A stretch of 12,500 nt of DNA, from NCBI GenBank assembly GCA_905221605.1, contig CAJNDS010001347.1:67501-80000 (forward strand), in the 5' to 3' direction. Origin of the DNA: Symbiodinium natans (taxonomy: Eukaryota; Sar; Dinophyceae; Suessiales; Symbiodiniaceae). Made by a program: the position numbers and the translations under genes. Positions 1 through 7,230 of the stretch are shown one piece after another (position 1 is the stretch's first letter; each line of letters begins with the position of its first letter). Under the pieces are notes generated by a model that saw only the letters and a program-made list of their open reading frames with translations, was not told the DNA's origin and ran no database searches.

Positions 1-404
1 ACCCTAAACCCTAAATCCTAAACCCTAAACCCTAAACCTAAATCCTAAGCCCTGAACCCTGAACCCTAAACCCAACCCTCAAGACCCCCACCCAAAATAT
101 CCCAAACTAAGGCAGAGGTAATCCTTCACTCTAGGCCTAAACCCTCAACCGAAAGGTCACAGACCTGGACAACATCGAGGGTGTAGGGGTTAGGGTTTCG
201 GATTTTTGGGGGAAAGGGCTGCGGTTCCTGGATGGAGGTTTGAGGAGGGTTTAGGGTGTGTGGGGGGTTGAGGGCTTTGGGTTGCGGGCGCAGGATATTT
301 AGGGTGTAGGGTTGAGGGTCTAGGGCTGAGGGCGAGGGCTTCTAAACCCTAAACCCTAAAGCCTAAACTGTTCAGGGCTTAGGGTATACACCCCCTAAAG
401 AAGC
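1..404. repeat. Mixed, degenerate telomere-type repeats at the left edge
   Basis: CCCTAAA units at 1-84 and 343-370, degenerate TTTAGGG units at 183-340, unique bases around 85-180. I see no exon here, although gene A should continue to the left. Confidence 0.85.
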
Positions 405-442
405 CCCCCCAGAAGTGGCGTCCTGACCGTCGGCTGCACGAC
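405..442 (-). CDS. Gene A exon: VVQPTVRTPLLG, last one seen
   Basis: Acceptor CCCCAAG|G; the most likely donor is GC at 404-403 inside a run of seven G, leaving two bases of a glycine codon. Joined to the previous exon, the distance from WVAER to P-T-V-R equals that in bacterial and fungal relatives (…P-[ET]-V-x-x-I-I-x-G). The run of G makes the 3' boundary uncertain by a few bases. I could not place the next exon in bases 1-404. Confidence 0.6.
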
Positions 443-3400
443 CTTGGGGTAAGTAGGGGTGATTTTGGGGTAGGGTTTAGGGTTTAGGGTGTAAGTTTAG
501 TAGGGTTTAGGGTTTAGGGTTTAGGGTGATTTAGTTAGTGAATACCATTTCCATTTTCTAACCATGCACCACCCCCTATGCCACCCAAAGACCCAAAACC
601 ATAACAACCTCTGCCTCAACCCTAAAACCCACTGAAAGACCATTCTTAGATACTACAGGTTATGAAGTTGAAGATTTACGAGAAAGTGGCATAACAACAA
701 AAGAAACGGGAGTTTTAGCAGACTATCCAGATTTTGAAGGTATAGGGTGGATATTTGATAGTGAAACTAAAGATTGTCAAACATTATTGAAAGACAGGCG
801 GGATAAGATGACACAAACATTTCGGTATATGTTGAAACAGAACAGTATCTCATCGCCATCGGAGCCCTCCAAAAAACCCAAGCATCCATTCCTCAAAGAA
901 CATTTTCAGGAATGTGAGCTACCATAAACCCTAAAATCCTAAGCTTTGAACCCTAATCCCTAAACCCTGAACCCAGTTCGCTCATCCTTGCCAAGAAAGA
1001 GCAAGAAAGCCCTTAAACCCTAAACCCTAAACCCTAAACCCTAAACCCTAAACCCTCAACCCTCAACCCTAAACCCTAAACCCTATAAACCCTAAACCCT
1101 AAACCCCAAGCCTTCCTGCCTGGGGATCTTCCTTCAGCACCGCGGCGATGGCGGCGAGCCGCTCGGCCACCCAGGGTCCCTGAACCGGCTCTTGGAAGCT
1201 TTTTAGGGGCTTTAGGGTTTAGGGTTTAGGGTTTAGGGTTTAGGGGTTAGGGTTTAGGGTTTAGGGTCTGGGGTTTAGGATTTAGGGTTTGGGGTTGGGG
1301 TTCAGGGTTTGGGGTTTAGGGCTTAGGGTTGGGGAGCTAGCAAGCCCGAAACGGCTAGGAGGCTTTTGGGTTCGACGACTTTCGGCCAAATCCCTAGACC
1401 CTGAACCGCCTAAACCCTAAACCCTAAACCCTGAACCCTGAACCCCGAACCAGTGGGCTCCTGGGAGTTGGGGAACCAAGCAAAAAGCCCAACATCCTTT
1501 TTGTAGCACCTCTCCGAACTCGCTGGTTCTTTGTAGGGGATGAGGTTTAGGGTTTAGGGTTTAGGGTTTAGGGTACCCTATGTCCCCCTATATATAACCT
1601 TTCAGGCATTAGATAGCGAGGATGCTCAGTAACCCAGGATTGAAAAGGGTACCTTTTTTTTTCGTTTAAAGGGGTTATATAAGGGAACCTAACCCCCCAA
1701 AAAAGGGAATAAGGGCACTACTGGGCATCCTAGATAGGTTACCTCATTCCCCCATTCCCTACGAAGAATCAGGGGGAGAATGTACCATGAGTTTGAGTCG
1801 CTGCAAGTCCTTCCCGTGGCCATCCCCGTTTAGGGTTTGGGGTTAAGGGTGTAGGGTTTAGGGTGTAGGGTTTAGGGGTTAGGGGGGGGGCGCTTACTAG
1901 TGGTTCCGGTTAGGCGGGTACCCGATCTGACTTGCTAGATCACAGGATCATCAACTTGCGTGCCCACAAAAATGGAAGTATATTTCAGGGTCTGAATAAC
2001 AGCTGCTGTGCCCAACAAAACAACCCCAAAAAATGAGATTCTTTGGTTCCCCAATGCTAGGTTCGAGTTAGGTTTTAGGGTTCAGGTCTAGGGTTTAGGG
2101 TTCGGGTCTAGGGTTCAGGGTTTAGGGCGGGCCCCGTCCCCTCGCGCTGTGGAGGCAGCTCTCCACATCGCATACGCTTTGCCTTGAAAGGCAAGGGCTC
2201 GCGGCACGCCGTGCACGTGCTGCAGACTCCAGTATATCGTCTTGTCATGATTTTGGGCACGAAGATGATCCTGAAGTGGGCTATCTGCTGATTCTGCCGC
2301 AAGCTCACTCGTTGCACTCCTTGTGTTGCGTTTTGCGCCTGAACGGAAGCAAGCAGCACCACTTCGTGGACCAGCTCAGCCAAAAAGAGGACCAGGACGG
2401 CATTCGACAAGCAGTGACTGTCCAAGGTTGGCCTTCAAACAGCCCATGCTGGTAGCATTGAAAAAGGAAGGGCAACCCTAAACACGAAACCCTAAACCCC
2501 AAACCCTAAACCCTAAACCCTAAACCCTAAACCCTAAACCCTATGGTAGGCAGGGAAGCCTGGCACTCGTTCACACAGCGGATCTCACATCGTGAACCAA
2601 CCCTAAAATACCAAGGGTTTAGGGTTTAGGGTTTAGGGTTTAGGGTCTAGGGTTGAAGAATCATGCTTCTATTGCTCTTGACGAACCTTTTCTGGGGCGG
2701 TTCTTAAGCAACTAGCAGTAACCCGTACGACCTTAGATCTCGACCTGTGGTCCTGCCAACTGAGAGAATGAGAATAAAGGGACTAAAGGAGGGACCCTTA
2801 CAAGGGACCTTAGGGGACCTTATTGGGGCTTATCTAGGGGCTACTTAGGCAAAGAGGGACTATAACAGACATAAATGAGGGCTATATGGGACAATAAGGC
2901 TAAGGCTCCCTTCTAAGGGGTCACCCTAAACCCTAAACCCTAAACCCTAAACCCTAAACCCTAAACCCTAAACCCTAGACCCGCTAAGGGTCCCTCCTTT
3001 TCCCCCTTTAGAGAAGAAGCTCACAGAGGCAGACGCCGCGCCTGGTAGAGGAGATTGGCGGCCTCCGGGGGTGGGTTTAGGGTGCTTTGTAGCCCTAACC
3101 CCTAAACCCTAAACCCTAAAACCCTAAACCCTAAACCATGCACCCCAAACCCTAACCCTAAACCCCAGTTCAACCCTGGAGCCAATGCAGCAGCCTCTTG
3201 AAACGGCGCGTAGTCGACCTCAACGCAGGTGCCGCCAATGGCTTGCAAAGCCTCCACAGACCTTTAGGGTTGGGTTTAGGGTTTAGGGTTTAGGGTTTAG
3301 GGTTTAGGGTTTAGGGTTTAGGGTTTAGGGTTTAGGGTTTAGGGTTTAGGGTTTAGGGTTTAGGGTTTAGGGTTTAGGGTTTAGGGTTTGGGGTTTGGGG

Positions 3401-5960
3401 TTTGGGGTTTGGGGTTTCACATGTCGAAGGCTGATCTTCATGATGCGTCCTTTAGAGTACCCTTAAGGAGTGAGGACTCATTCAAGAGTATGCTAGAGGG
3501 CTCCGAGGAGCCCGATATAGACCTGACCCCCTCCCCTTAAGATTAAACTTCCCCCCCTACCCTCCAAAATTCATTACCCCACCCCATATGCTACAATACA
3601 ACTATACTGGGGGGTATTTAGTATTAAGGGGGTAGGGGGGGGGGTCTAATGTTAGGGGGAGGGGATTAATCATCACAAAATCATGCCCTAAACCCTGGAC
3701 CCTGAAATCCCAAAACCCCAAACACTCTCAAGCCCTGAACACTGAAGAGCCCAAAGCCCTGAATCCCAAATACGCGGGGTACTTGGAGGTTCATGGTGCT
3801 TATTTGCCAATTCTATCTGTACTTATCACCCACTCATAAGCCCCTTAAGTGCCCTAATATGGTTAGAAGTACAGTTATAAGTACGGTTATACTTGGTTAC
3901 TATGTGCCTGGCCGCGAAAGCGCCACTTATCCTGCTTCGCGCTGAGCACTGCGTGGCAGGTCCCAGTCCGAAACTGCTGCTTCCCTGGTTTAGGCTTTAG
4001 GGTTTAGGGTTTAGGGCTTAGACCTTCAAGCCAGAATCCTACAAGCCAGAACAAGGCAAAAGCCCAAAAATAAGCCCCACAAATCCTAATATGGAGATTT
4101 CCGTAAATAGGGGGACCGTTCTCGGGGCTTCCTATAGAAGGAATATACAAGACTGGGGAAGAAGTTGGGAACCATGTTTCCTTCTTTGGGGAAATACACA
4201 TATTTTGAGATGTTCCCCCCTACACAAACAGGGGGTACTATGACCCCTAGTAAGGACTGTTAATCTAAGGGGGAATGTCCCAACCCCAAACCCCAAACCC
4301 CAAACCCCAAACCCCAAACCCCAAACCCCAAACCCTAAACCCTGAGGGGGAATATCCCAACCCGAATCGCAGAACTGCCAGCCGCGCAACCTGTCCCAGG
4401 CTGCGGCGTAGTCCTTGGCCCGGGCCTGCGGAGGTTCAGGGCTTTAAGGGCATTAAGGGTTTGCAAGCCCTAAACCCTAAACCCTAAACCCTAAACCCTA
4501 AACCCTAAACGGAGTGTGGGAGGGAGGGGGACGAAGGGCTCCAAACAAACGCAAGACCCAAGGCATGGTGCCATGTTCTCAAAGTCAAGATAACTATTAG
4601 GGTTTAGGGTTTAGGGTTTAGGGTTTAGGTTTAGGGTCACAACCCTGAGGCTCTAAGCACCCAAAGTTTGGGATGTTCCGCCTTATGCTAACAGTCCTCA
4701 ATAGGGATTGTAGTACCCCCTACGATGATCCCTATTAAGGATTGTTAGTATAAGGGGAAACATCACGACCCTGAATCCCTAAAGCTCTGTGAGGCCCCAA
4801 GCCATCAACAAGACCAAAGAAGGAGCATCTCTGAAACCCCTTTAGGGTTTAGGGTTTAGGGTTTGGGGTTTAGGGTTTAGGGTTTAGGGTTTAGGGTCTA
4901 GGATCCAGGGTTTAGGGTTTAGGGTAGCCAGCCCCCAAGCCCCAAGCCCCGAAACTTGCGCCACGCCAGTACCTAAATCAACCCTAAACCCGAAAGCCCC
5001 CCACCCTTTGAATCTTCCAAACCCTCTAATGTATAAACCTAGCCCCTCAACACCCTCGAAACCCGGACCTTCAACACCCTCTAAACCGGACCCATTCGGG
5101 TCGCTTCCGACAATAGGTTCCCTTGTTGGGTACCCATGAAAAGGCGGCATCCGTTAAAGAGGGATCCGATACTAGGATGGCCCTTAAAACTCTCTGAAGA
5201 ATCTTCCTGAATATATGATCCTTTTAAACCCAATAATTAAGTGAACATCTGAAATATCCAAAGGACCTAACGAGACTTACTTCTCCAACAACCAAGGAAT
5301 GAGAAAGTGGAAACTTTATCATTCCTACTAAATCAGAAAGACCCAAAAAGTAAAAGATCTATTGTCGGCTGAGCACAAAGATTTCTATGGCAAAAAGACG
5401 AAACCCACTAAAGGAAAATATAGACTATCCCCCAGGGCCTACCGAGAATAAGGGACCCTAGTCTACTGCTTGCTTAAGGTTCCCCCCCCAAAAACAACAA
5501 ACCTATATCAACCTTAAAAGGAAGAATCTGTTTATATTTTGGGTTTAGGCATTTGGGTTTAGGGTTTAGGGTTCAGGGTTCAGGGTTCAGGGTTCAGGGT
5601 TCAGGGTTTAGGGTTTAGGGTTTAGGGTTTAGGGTTTAGAAATTCATAGGGACGTAGAGAACTGCCCATGTGCACGCGCTTCTTGGCAGAACGCAAAAGG
5701 GGCCTGGGATCCTGGCCGGCCAGGTCCTCGCACCCTGAACCATTTGAAGCCCAAAGCCCAAGGCCCTAAGCCCTCAGCCCTCAGCCCTAAGGCCTAAGCC
5801 CTAAGGCCTAAGCCCTAAGGCCTAAGCCCTAAACCCCAAACCCCAAACCCTAAACCCTAAACCTTTCAAGATTACCGAGTCTTCATCCTCCACAAAAGGA
5901 GCCTGCGCAGCTGCTCCGAAGTTTCCGAAGTCCAGGAATTCCCGGCTGGGAATGCCAAAC
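405..5960 (-). CDS. Gene A: allophanate hydrolase-like amidase, six exons, partial at both ends
   Basis: Assembled by hand from exons 5876-5960, 4391-4425, 3195-3261, 3042-3062, 1120-1179 and 405-442, about 101 codons with no stop. In order they give FGIPSREFLDFGN, DYAAAWDR, SVEALQAIGGTCVEVDYAPF, QE-AANLLYQ-GPWVAER, LAAIAAVLKEDPQ and VVQPTVRTPLLG. This follows the region of allophanate hydrolases (bacterial AtzF type, amidase half of fungal urea amidolyase) that reads G-x-P...G-G-x-x-x-E-x-D-F-x-P-F...A-x-x-L-Y-x-G-x-W-V-A-E-R...P-x-V-x-x-I. The enzyme family converts allophanate to ammonia and CO2 in the second step of ATP-dependent urea use. The Lys/Ser/Ser catalytic residues lie upstream in the family and were not found here; the C-terminal domain would lie beyond base 1. 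Introns use GT or GC donors and AG|G acceptors. A generic amidase-signature enzyme is the main alternative. Junction accuracy, not family, is the weaker point. Confidence 0.75.
443..1119 (-). other. Gene A intron, 677 nt, GC-AG
   Basis: In transcript sense it starts GCAGG and soon enters TTTAGGG repeats (minus strand of 923-1108), then holds the AT-rich island 541-926, and ends in CCCTAAA repeats (minus strand of 470-535) before CCCCAAG. The two arrays are complementary. The plus-strand open frame inside it is listed separately. Confidence 0.6.
562..927 (+). CDS. AT-rich plus-strand open frame, unknown protein fragment
   Basis: Open from after a TAA at 559-561 to TAA at 925-927, 121 codons without an early ATG (first in-frame Met is near 808). 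From about 637 it reads like real protein: TGYEVEDLRESGITTKETGV, then LADYPDFEGIGWIF, DSETKDCQTLLKDRRDKMTQ and a Lys/Pro/Ser-rich tail. Codons are AT-rich, unlike the GC-rich exons nearby, and it lies on the opposite strand inside a gene A intron. I recognise no family. A captured exon, a transposon fragment or an inserted foreign gene piece are all possible. Confidence 0.35.
   Translation, partial: PCTTPYATQRPKTITTSASTLKPTERPFLDTTGYEVEDLRESGITTKETGVLADYPDFEGIGWIFDSETKDCQTLLKDRRDKMTQTFRYMLKQNSISSPSEPSKKPKHPFLKEHFQECELP
1120..1179 (-). CDS. Gene A exon: GPWVAERLAAI...EDPQ
   Basis: A 60-nt exon, acceptor CGGTTCAG|G, donor CCCCAG|GCAGGA (GC type), exactly 20 codons. G-P-W-V-A-E-R-x-x-A-I is the most recognisable motif of the allophanate hydrolase family (fungal form G-T-W-V-A-E-R). 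GC-rich codon use contrasts with the AT-rich tract at 630-860 in the neighbouring intron. Confidence 0.8.
1620..1730. mobile_element. AAAAGGG-family foldback element, copy 1
   Basis: Ends GGATGCTCAGTA (1620-1631) and TACTGGGCATCC (1719-1730) are inverted repeats with one mismatch. The interior has GATTGAAAAGGGTACC, a T run, and AAAAAAGGGAATAAGGG. It shares its interior with 9048-9140. Non-coding, so a non-autonomous MITE-like element is the likely nature. Confidence 0.65.
2128..2473. other. GC-rich unique island inside the long intron
   Basis: About 345 bases without repeats, flanked by TTTAGGG (left) and CCCTAAA (right). A plus frame of roughly 115 codons (including DFGHEDDPEVGYLLILPQAH) and two minus frames (for example QQIAHFRIIFVPKIMTRR) are open at once. 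I cannot decide between a captured gene fragment on either strand and chance in GC-rich DNA. Confidence 0.3.
2793..2922. mobile_element. Imperfect foldback, GGGACCTTA type
   Basis: Left GACCCTTACAAGGGACCTTA... CCTTATTG pairs with the reversed right end GACCCCTTAGAAGGGAGCCT... CCTTATTG with small gaps. The centre is AT-rich. Abuts the C-rich array 2923-2977. Confidence 0.6.
3042..3062 (-). CDS. Gene A 21-nt microexon: AANLLYQ
   Basis: Seven codons, GCC to CAG, bounded by CCCCGGAG|G on the acceptor side and CAG|GCGCGG (GC donor) on the other. It supplies exactly the seven residues that the family has between P-F-x-E and G-P-W-V-A-E-R (A-A-x-L-L-Y-[EQ]). Without it the flanking exons miss conserved L-L-Y. 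Both junctions are phase 0 and each is followed by G. Confidence 0.75.
3063..3194 (-). other. Gene A intron, 132 nt, GC-AG, simplest hairpin type
   Basis: Almost nothing but telomere-like repeats: transcript sense GCTGCTGCATTGG, TTTAGGG variants, then a single CCCTAAACCC next to CCCCCGGAG. The exon/intron borders read GAGGCTGCT at the donor and GAGGCCGCC at the acceptor, a near-direct repeat of nine bases with two differences. Confidence 0.65.
3195..3261 (-). CDS. Gene A exon: SVEALQAIGGTCVEVDYAPFQE
   Basis: A 67-nt exon, acceptor CCCTAAAG|G, donor CAAGAG|GCTGCT (GC type). It encodes 22 codons after the shared base. The motif G-G-T-x-V-E-x-D-[YF]-x-P-F is diagnostic for the allophanate hydrolase branch of amidases. 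The acceptor AG is formed directly at the end of a telomere heptamer tract (CCCTAAAG), so the repeat itself supplies the splice site. Confidence 0.8.
3264..3417 (+). repeat. Most regular TTTAGGG array, ending in TTTGGGG variants
   Basis: About 17 consecutive TTTAGGG units followed by four TTTGGGG units. Its left end overlaps the acceptor of gene A exon 3195-3261. Confidence 0.95.
3527..3664. mobile_element. Poly-C/poly-G foldback
   Basis: CCCCCTCCCCTTAAG... CCCCCCCTACCC (from 3527) opposes GGGTAGGGGGGGGGG... TTAGGGGGAGGGG (to 3664). Arms of about 35 bases enclose about 65 AT-richer bases. Confidence 0.6.
3785..3908. mobile_element. CATGGTAC-family element, copy A
   Basis: Shares AGCCCCTTAAGTGCC and CCTAATATGGTTA with the element at 12119-12340, within a 27-base identical run, and has a related GGTTCATGG start. 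The inverted ends are degenerate, so this appears to be an older copy. Confidence 0.7.
4209..4279. mobile_element. GATGTTCC-family foldback, copy with damaged left arm
   Basis: The right arm, reversed, reads GACATTCCCCCTTAGATTAA and CAGTCCTTACTAGGGGTC, clearly the family of 4672-4764. The left arm keeps only GATGTTCCCCCC. Confidence 0.6.
4280..4345 (-). repeat. CCCCAAA block followed by CCCTAAA
   Basis: Seven CCCCAAA units pass into CCCTAAA, the mirror image of the TTTGGGG/TTTAGGG blocks elsewhere. It produces proline-rich phantom ORFs on both strands. Confidence 0.95.
4391..4425 (-). CDS. Gene A exon: ARAKDYAAAWDR
   Basis: A 35-nt exon between acceptor CTCCGCAG|G and donor GGACAG|GTTGCG. 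It gives 11 codons plus two bases (ARAKDYAAAWD, AG-). The next exon begins with the missing G, restoring R and continuing SVEALQAIGG. The helix D-Y-A-x-x-[WF]-x-x-[SA]-V-x-x-L-x-x-[IL]-G-G is the expected family pattern. The reading frame runs on beyond the donor without an immediate stop, so the boundary rests on protein spacing and the GT. Confidence 0.65.
4672..4764. mobile_element. GATGTTCC-family foldback, intact hairpin
   Basis: Arms 4672-4708 and 4728-4764 are 37 bases each and differ at about six positions (GATGTTCCGCCTTATGCTAA against GATGTTTCCCCTTATACTAA), with an 18- to 20-base loop containing GTAGTACCCCCTACG. Confidence 0.8.
5045..5090. repeat. 23-bp tandem duplication
   Basis: CCTCAACACCCTCGAAACC... 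and CCTTCAACACCCTCTAAACC... are two adjacent 23-base units ending CGGA with few differences. Confidence 0.75.
5546..5638 (+). repeat. TTTAGGG array with an inner TTCAGGG block
   Basis: Five consecutive TTCAGGG units are embedded between normal TTTAGGG units, indicating local amplification of a mutated unit. Confidence 0.95.
5876..5960 (-). CDS. Gene A exon: FGIPSREFLDFGN segment
   Basis: Acceptor CTCAAAG|G and donor TCG|GTAATC, 85 nt; the exon opens by completing a codon (phase 2). It encodes FGIPSREFLDFGN followed by an acidic stretch ending VEDEDS. The first part matches the R/F-x-G-[IV]-P-x-x-x-x-L-x-F-F-G-[DN] strand-helix motif of allophanate hydrolases. The linker before the next helix is somewhat longer than in bacterial relatives as I know them. 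Ends are flanked by CCCTAAA on the left and TTTGGG/TTTAGGG on the right. Confidence 0.7.
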
Positions 5961-6121
5961 CTTTGAGATTATTGGGTTTTGGGTTTTGGGTTTGGGGTTT
6001 AGGGTTTTGGGTTTAGGTTTCGGGTTTAGGGTGCAGGGTTTCGGGTTCTCGGGTTCTATAGGGTTATAGGGTTTAGGGTTTCGGGAGCTTCTGTATCTAA
6101 ACACCCGATTTTCTTCGCATT

Positions 6122-6376
6122 TTGGGTCCTGGGACCCGTTGCATCTTGCTGATTCGGGACCTTGGCTTGTCTTGGTGGCTGGTGGCGGTGGAACCATATT
6201 CGAGTAACTATAGTAGGGGTGCTCTTGTTCGTGACTTTGCTACTTTCACGAGGGCACCTAGACACCAAAAATTGGAGCAAGGTATTGATGCATCTGTTGG
6301 GAACTTAACTACTATAAGGCAGTGGTATGACAAGAGTTCAAGTCTTCATTTGTATGGGTGGTTGTCAAAATTGTGA
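6122..6376 (+). CDS. AT-rich plus-strand open frame of 84 codons, doubtful
   Basis: ATG at 6122 to TGA at 6374-6376. The latter part (APRHQKLEQGIDASVGNLTT, IRQWYDKSSS) is AT-rich, with plausible composition but no known motif. An overlapping minus frame of 74 codons is also open. Just before the stop it contains TATGGGTGGTTGTCAAA, repeated in inverted form at 6483-6499. May be part of a mobile element. Confidence 0.2.
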   Translation: MGPGTRCILLIRDLGLSWWLVAVEPYSSNYSRGALVRDFATFTRAPRHQKLEQGIDASVGNLTTIRQWYDKSSSLHLYGWLSKL

Positions 6377-6499
6377 TCCCTTTTTGGACACGCTAAAGAC
6401 CAGGTGCCGCATAACATTTTTCTAGGGACCCCAAACGGGACCTAAACCCTAAACCCTAAACCCTAAACGGTAAACCCTAAACTTTGACAACCACCCATA
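6353..6499. repeat. 17-bp perfect inverted repeat around a C-rich array
   Basis: TATGGGTGGTTGTCAAA (6353-6369) and TTTGACAACCACCCATA (6483-6499) are perfect complements, 113 bases apart, with CCCTAAA units 6440-6482 just inside the right arm. Confidence 0.85.
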
Positions 6500-6714
6500 T
6501 TGATAGCAAGGGCGGGGATATCAGCTGGTGAGGCCTCTGTGATGGTTCTTGGTGATGCCCGTGGCCCCAGCTAGCGGCGCAAGCGACGCACTTTGACCCA
6601 TGCTGCCCTAAACCTCAAACCCTATACCCTAAAACCCTAAACCCTAAACCCTAAAACCTAAACCCTAAAACCCTAAACCCTAAACCCTAAACCCTAAACC
6701 TTAAACCCTAAACC
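6440..6714 (-). repeat. Two C-rich arrays around a GC-rich island
   Basis: CCCTAAA arrays at 6440-6482 and 6606-6714. The island 6483-6605 has open minus frames (for example TITEASPADIPALAINM) but no exon could be assigned. Confidence 0.85.
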
Positions 6715-6727
6715 TCTGGCTGCTATC

Positions 6728-6763
6728 ACCCTGGCATCCCAGAAACCCCAATAACCCTTGAGC
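6728..6763 (-). CDS. Possible upstream exon of gene A
   Basis: Island flanked by CCCTAAA on the left and TTTAGGG on the right, the frame typical of exons here. Acceptor GAGAAG|G and a GA donor (AGGGT|GATAGC) give 36 nt in the phase needed by the next exon, encoding LKGYWGFWDAR and then joining to FGIPSREF. Family similarity is not evident in this part, so the call rests on phase, borders and array orientation. Confidence 0.3.
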
Positions 6764-6832
6764 CTTCTCCTCTGAAGTTGAGGGTTTAGGGTTTAGGGTT
6801 CAGGGTTTAGGGTATGGGAAGACTCCCATGTA

Positions 6833-6958
6833 AATTTCGCCCCTGGTGAGTTCGGAGCGGAGCTGCCGCAGTTGCACTGTGAGGTCTTGCAGATTGGCCT
6901 CCTGCGTGGTGTGGGCCTGCTCATCCTGCCTGCAAGTGGTGGTGCAATTCCGACTTGC
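6833..6958 (-). CDS. Possible coiled-coil exon, unassigned
   Basis: Minus frame with acceptor ACTTGCAG|G at about 6947, then QDEQAHTTQEANLQDLTVQL and RQLRSELTRGE. The heptad-like L/Q/R-rich segment looks like coding coiled coil. However, it has a G-rich array on the left and a C-rich one on the right, the reverse of confirmed exons. It may belong to another gene or be a fossil exon. Confidence 0.25.
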
Positions 6959-7230
6959 GTAGCAAGCACTGACCTTCTGGCTGCTTACAGCAACAGACGG
7001 CCGACATGAAACCAGAAAGCCCTGAACCACACAAAAGACGCAACCCTGAAACCCTGAGCCCTATACCCTGTTTCTCAACCTATGAACACTCTAACCCGAA
7101 ACCCTACATCCTAAACCCCAAACCCCCAAACTCCAAACCCCAAACCCCAAACCCTAAACCCTACACCCTACACCCTACACCCTAAACCCTAAACCCTAAA
7201 CCCTAAACCCTAGCCCTGTGGGCGCCCTGC

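Larger units (their letters stand above)
1180..3041 (-). other. Gene A intron, 1862 nt, GC-AG, composite
   Basis: The longest intron. Plus-strand order of arrays is G-rich 1203-1337, C-rich 1401-1450, G-rich 1543-1575, 1829-1885 and 2064-2127, C-rich 2474-2542, G-rich 2617-2655, C-rich 2923-2977. That is three G-to-C units in a row, separated by short islands at 1452-1540 and 2543-2615. It carries foldbacks at 1620-1730 and 2793-2922 and a unique island at 2128-2473. It looks like several elements inserted in tandem or nested. Confidence 0.55.
3262..4390 (-). other. Gene A intron, 1129 nt, GT-AG
   Basis: Transcript 5' part holds TTTAGGG/TTTGGGG (minus of 4280-4345). The 3' part is the most regular array of the window (3272-3417, about 17 heptamers plus four TTTGGGG). 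Between lie foldback elements at 3527-3664, 3785-3908 and 4209-4279, degenerate repeats 3684-3770 and a short array 3987-4020. Confidence 0.6.
4426..5875 (-). other. Gene A intron, 1450 nt, GT-AG
   Basis: C-rich array 5757-5862 lies at the transcript 5' end (as TTTAGGG and CTTAGGG variants). The 3' side has only degenerate repeats (4436-4461). Inside are a full foldback at 4672-4764, G-rich arrays 4598-4638, 4841-4924 and 5546-5638, a 23-bp tandem duplication at 5045-5090, and an AT-rich stretch of about 300 bases (5200-5500) in which I see no gene. The GC-rich island 5650-5750 has open frames on the minus strand, but its array orientation is opposite to that of exons. Confidence 0.5.

Noticed and set aside
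1-84. A real chromosome end at the left edge
   Set aside because: The array is short and degenerate, similar arrays in both orientations fill the window, and gene A appears to continue leftwards.
4132-4487. Proline/asparagine-rich or glycine-rich ORFs on both strands
   Set aside because: They are translations of CCCCAAA/CCCTAAA heptamers (NPKP, GFGVWGL), not proteins. The same applies to 4884-5150 and 5883-6197.
5650-5750. GC-rich minus frame (EDLAGQDPRPLLRSAKK) as a gene A exon
   Set aside because: The phase does not fit between exons 5876-5960 and 4391-4425, and array orientation is reversed.
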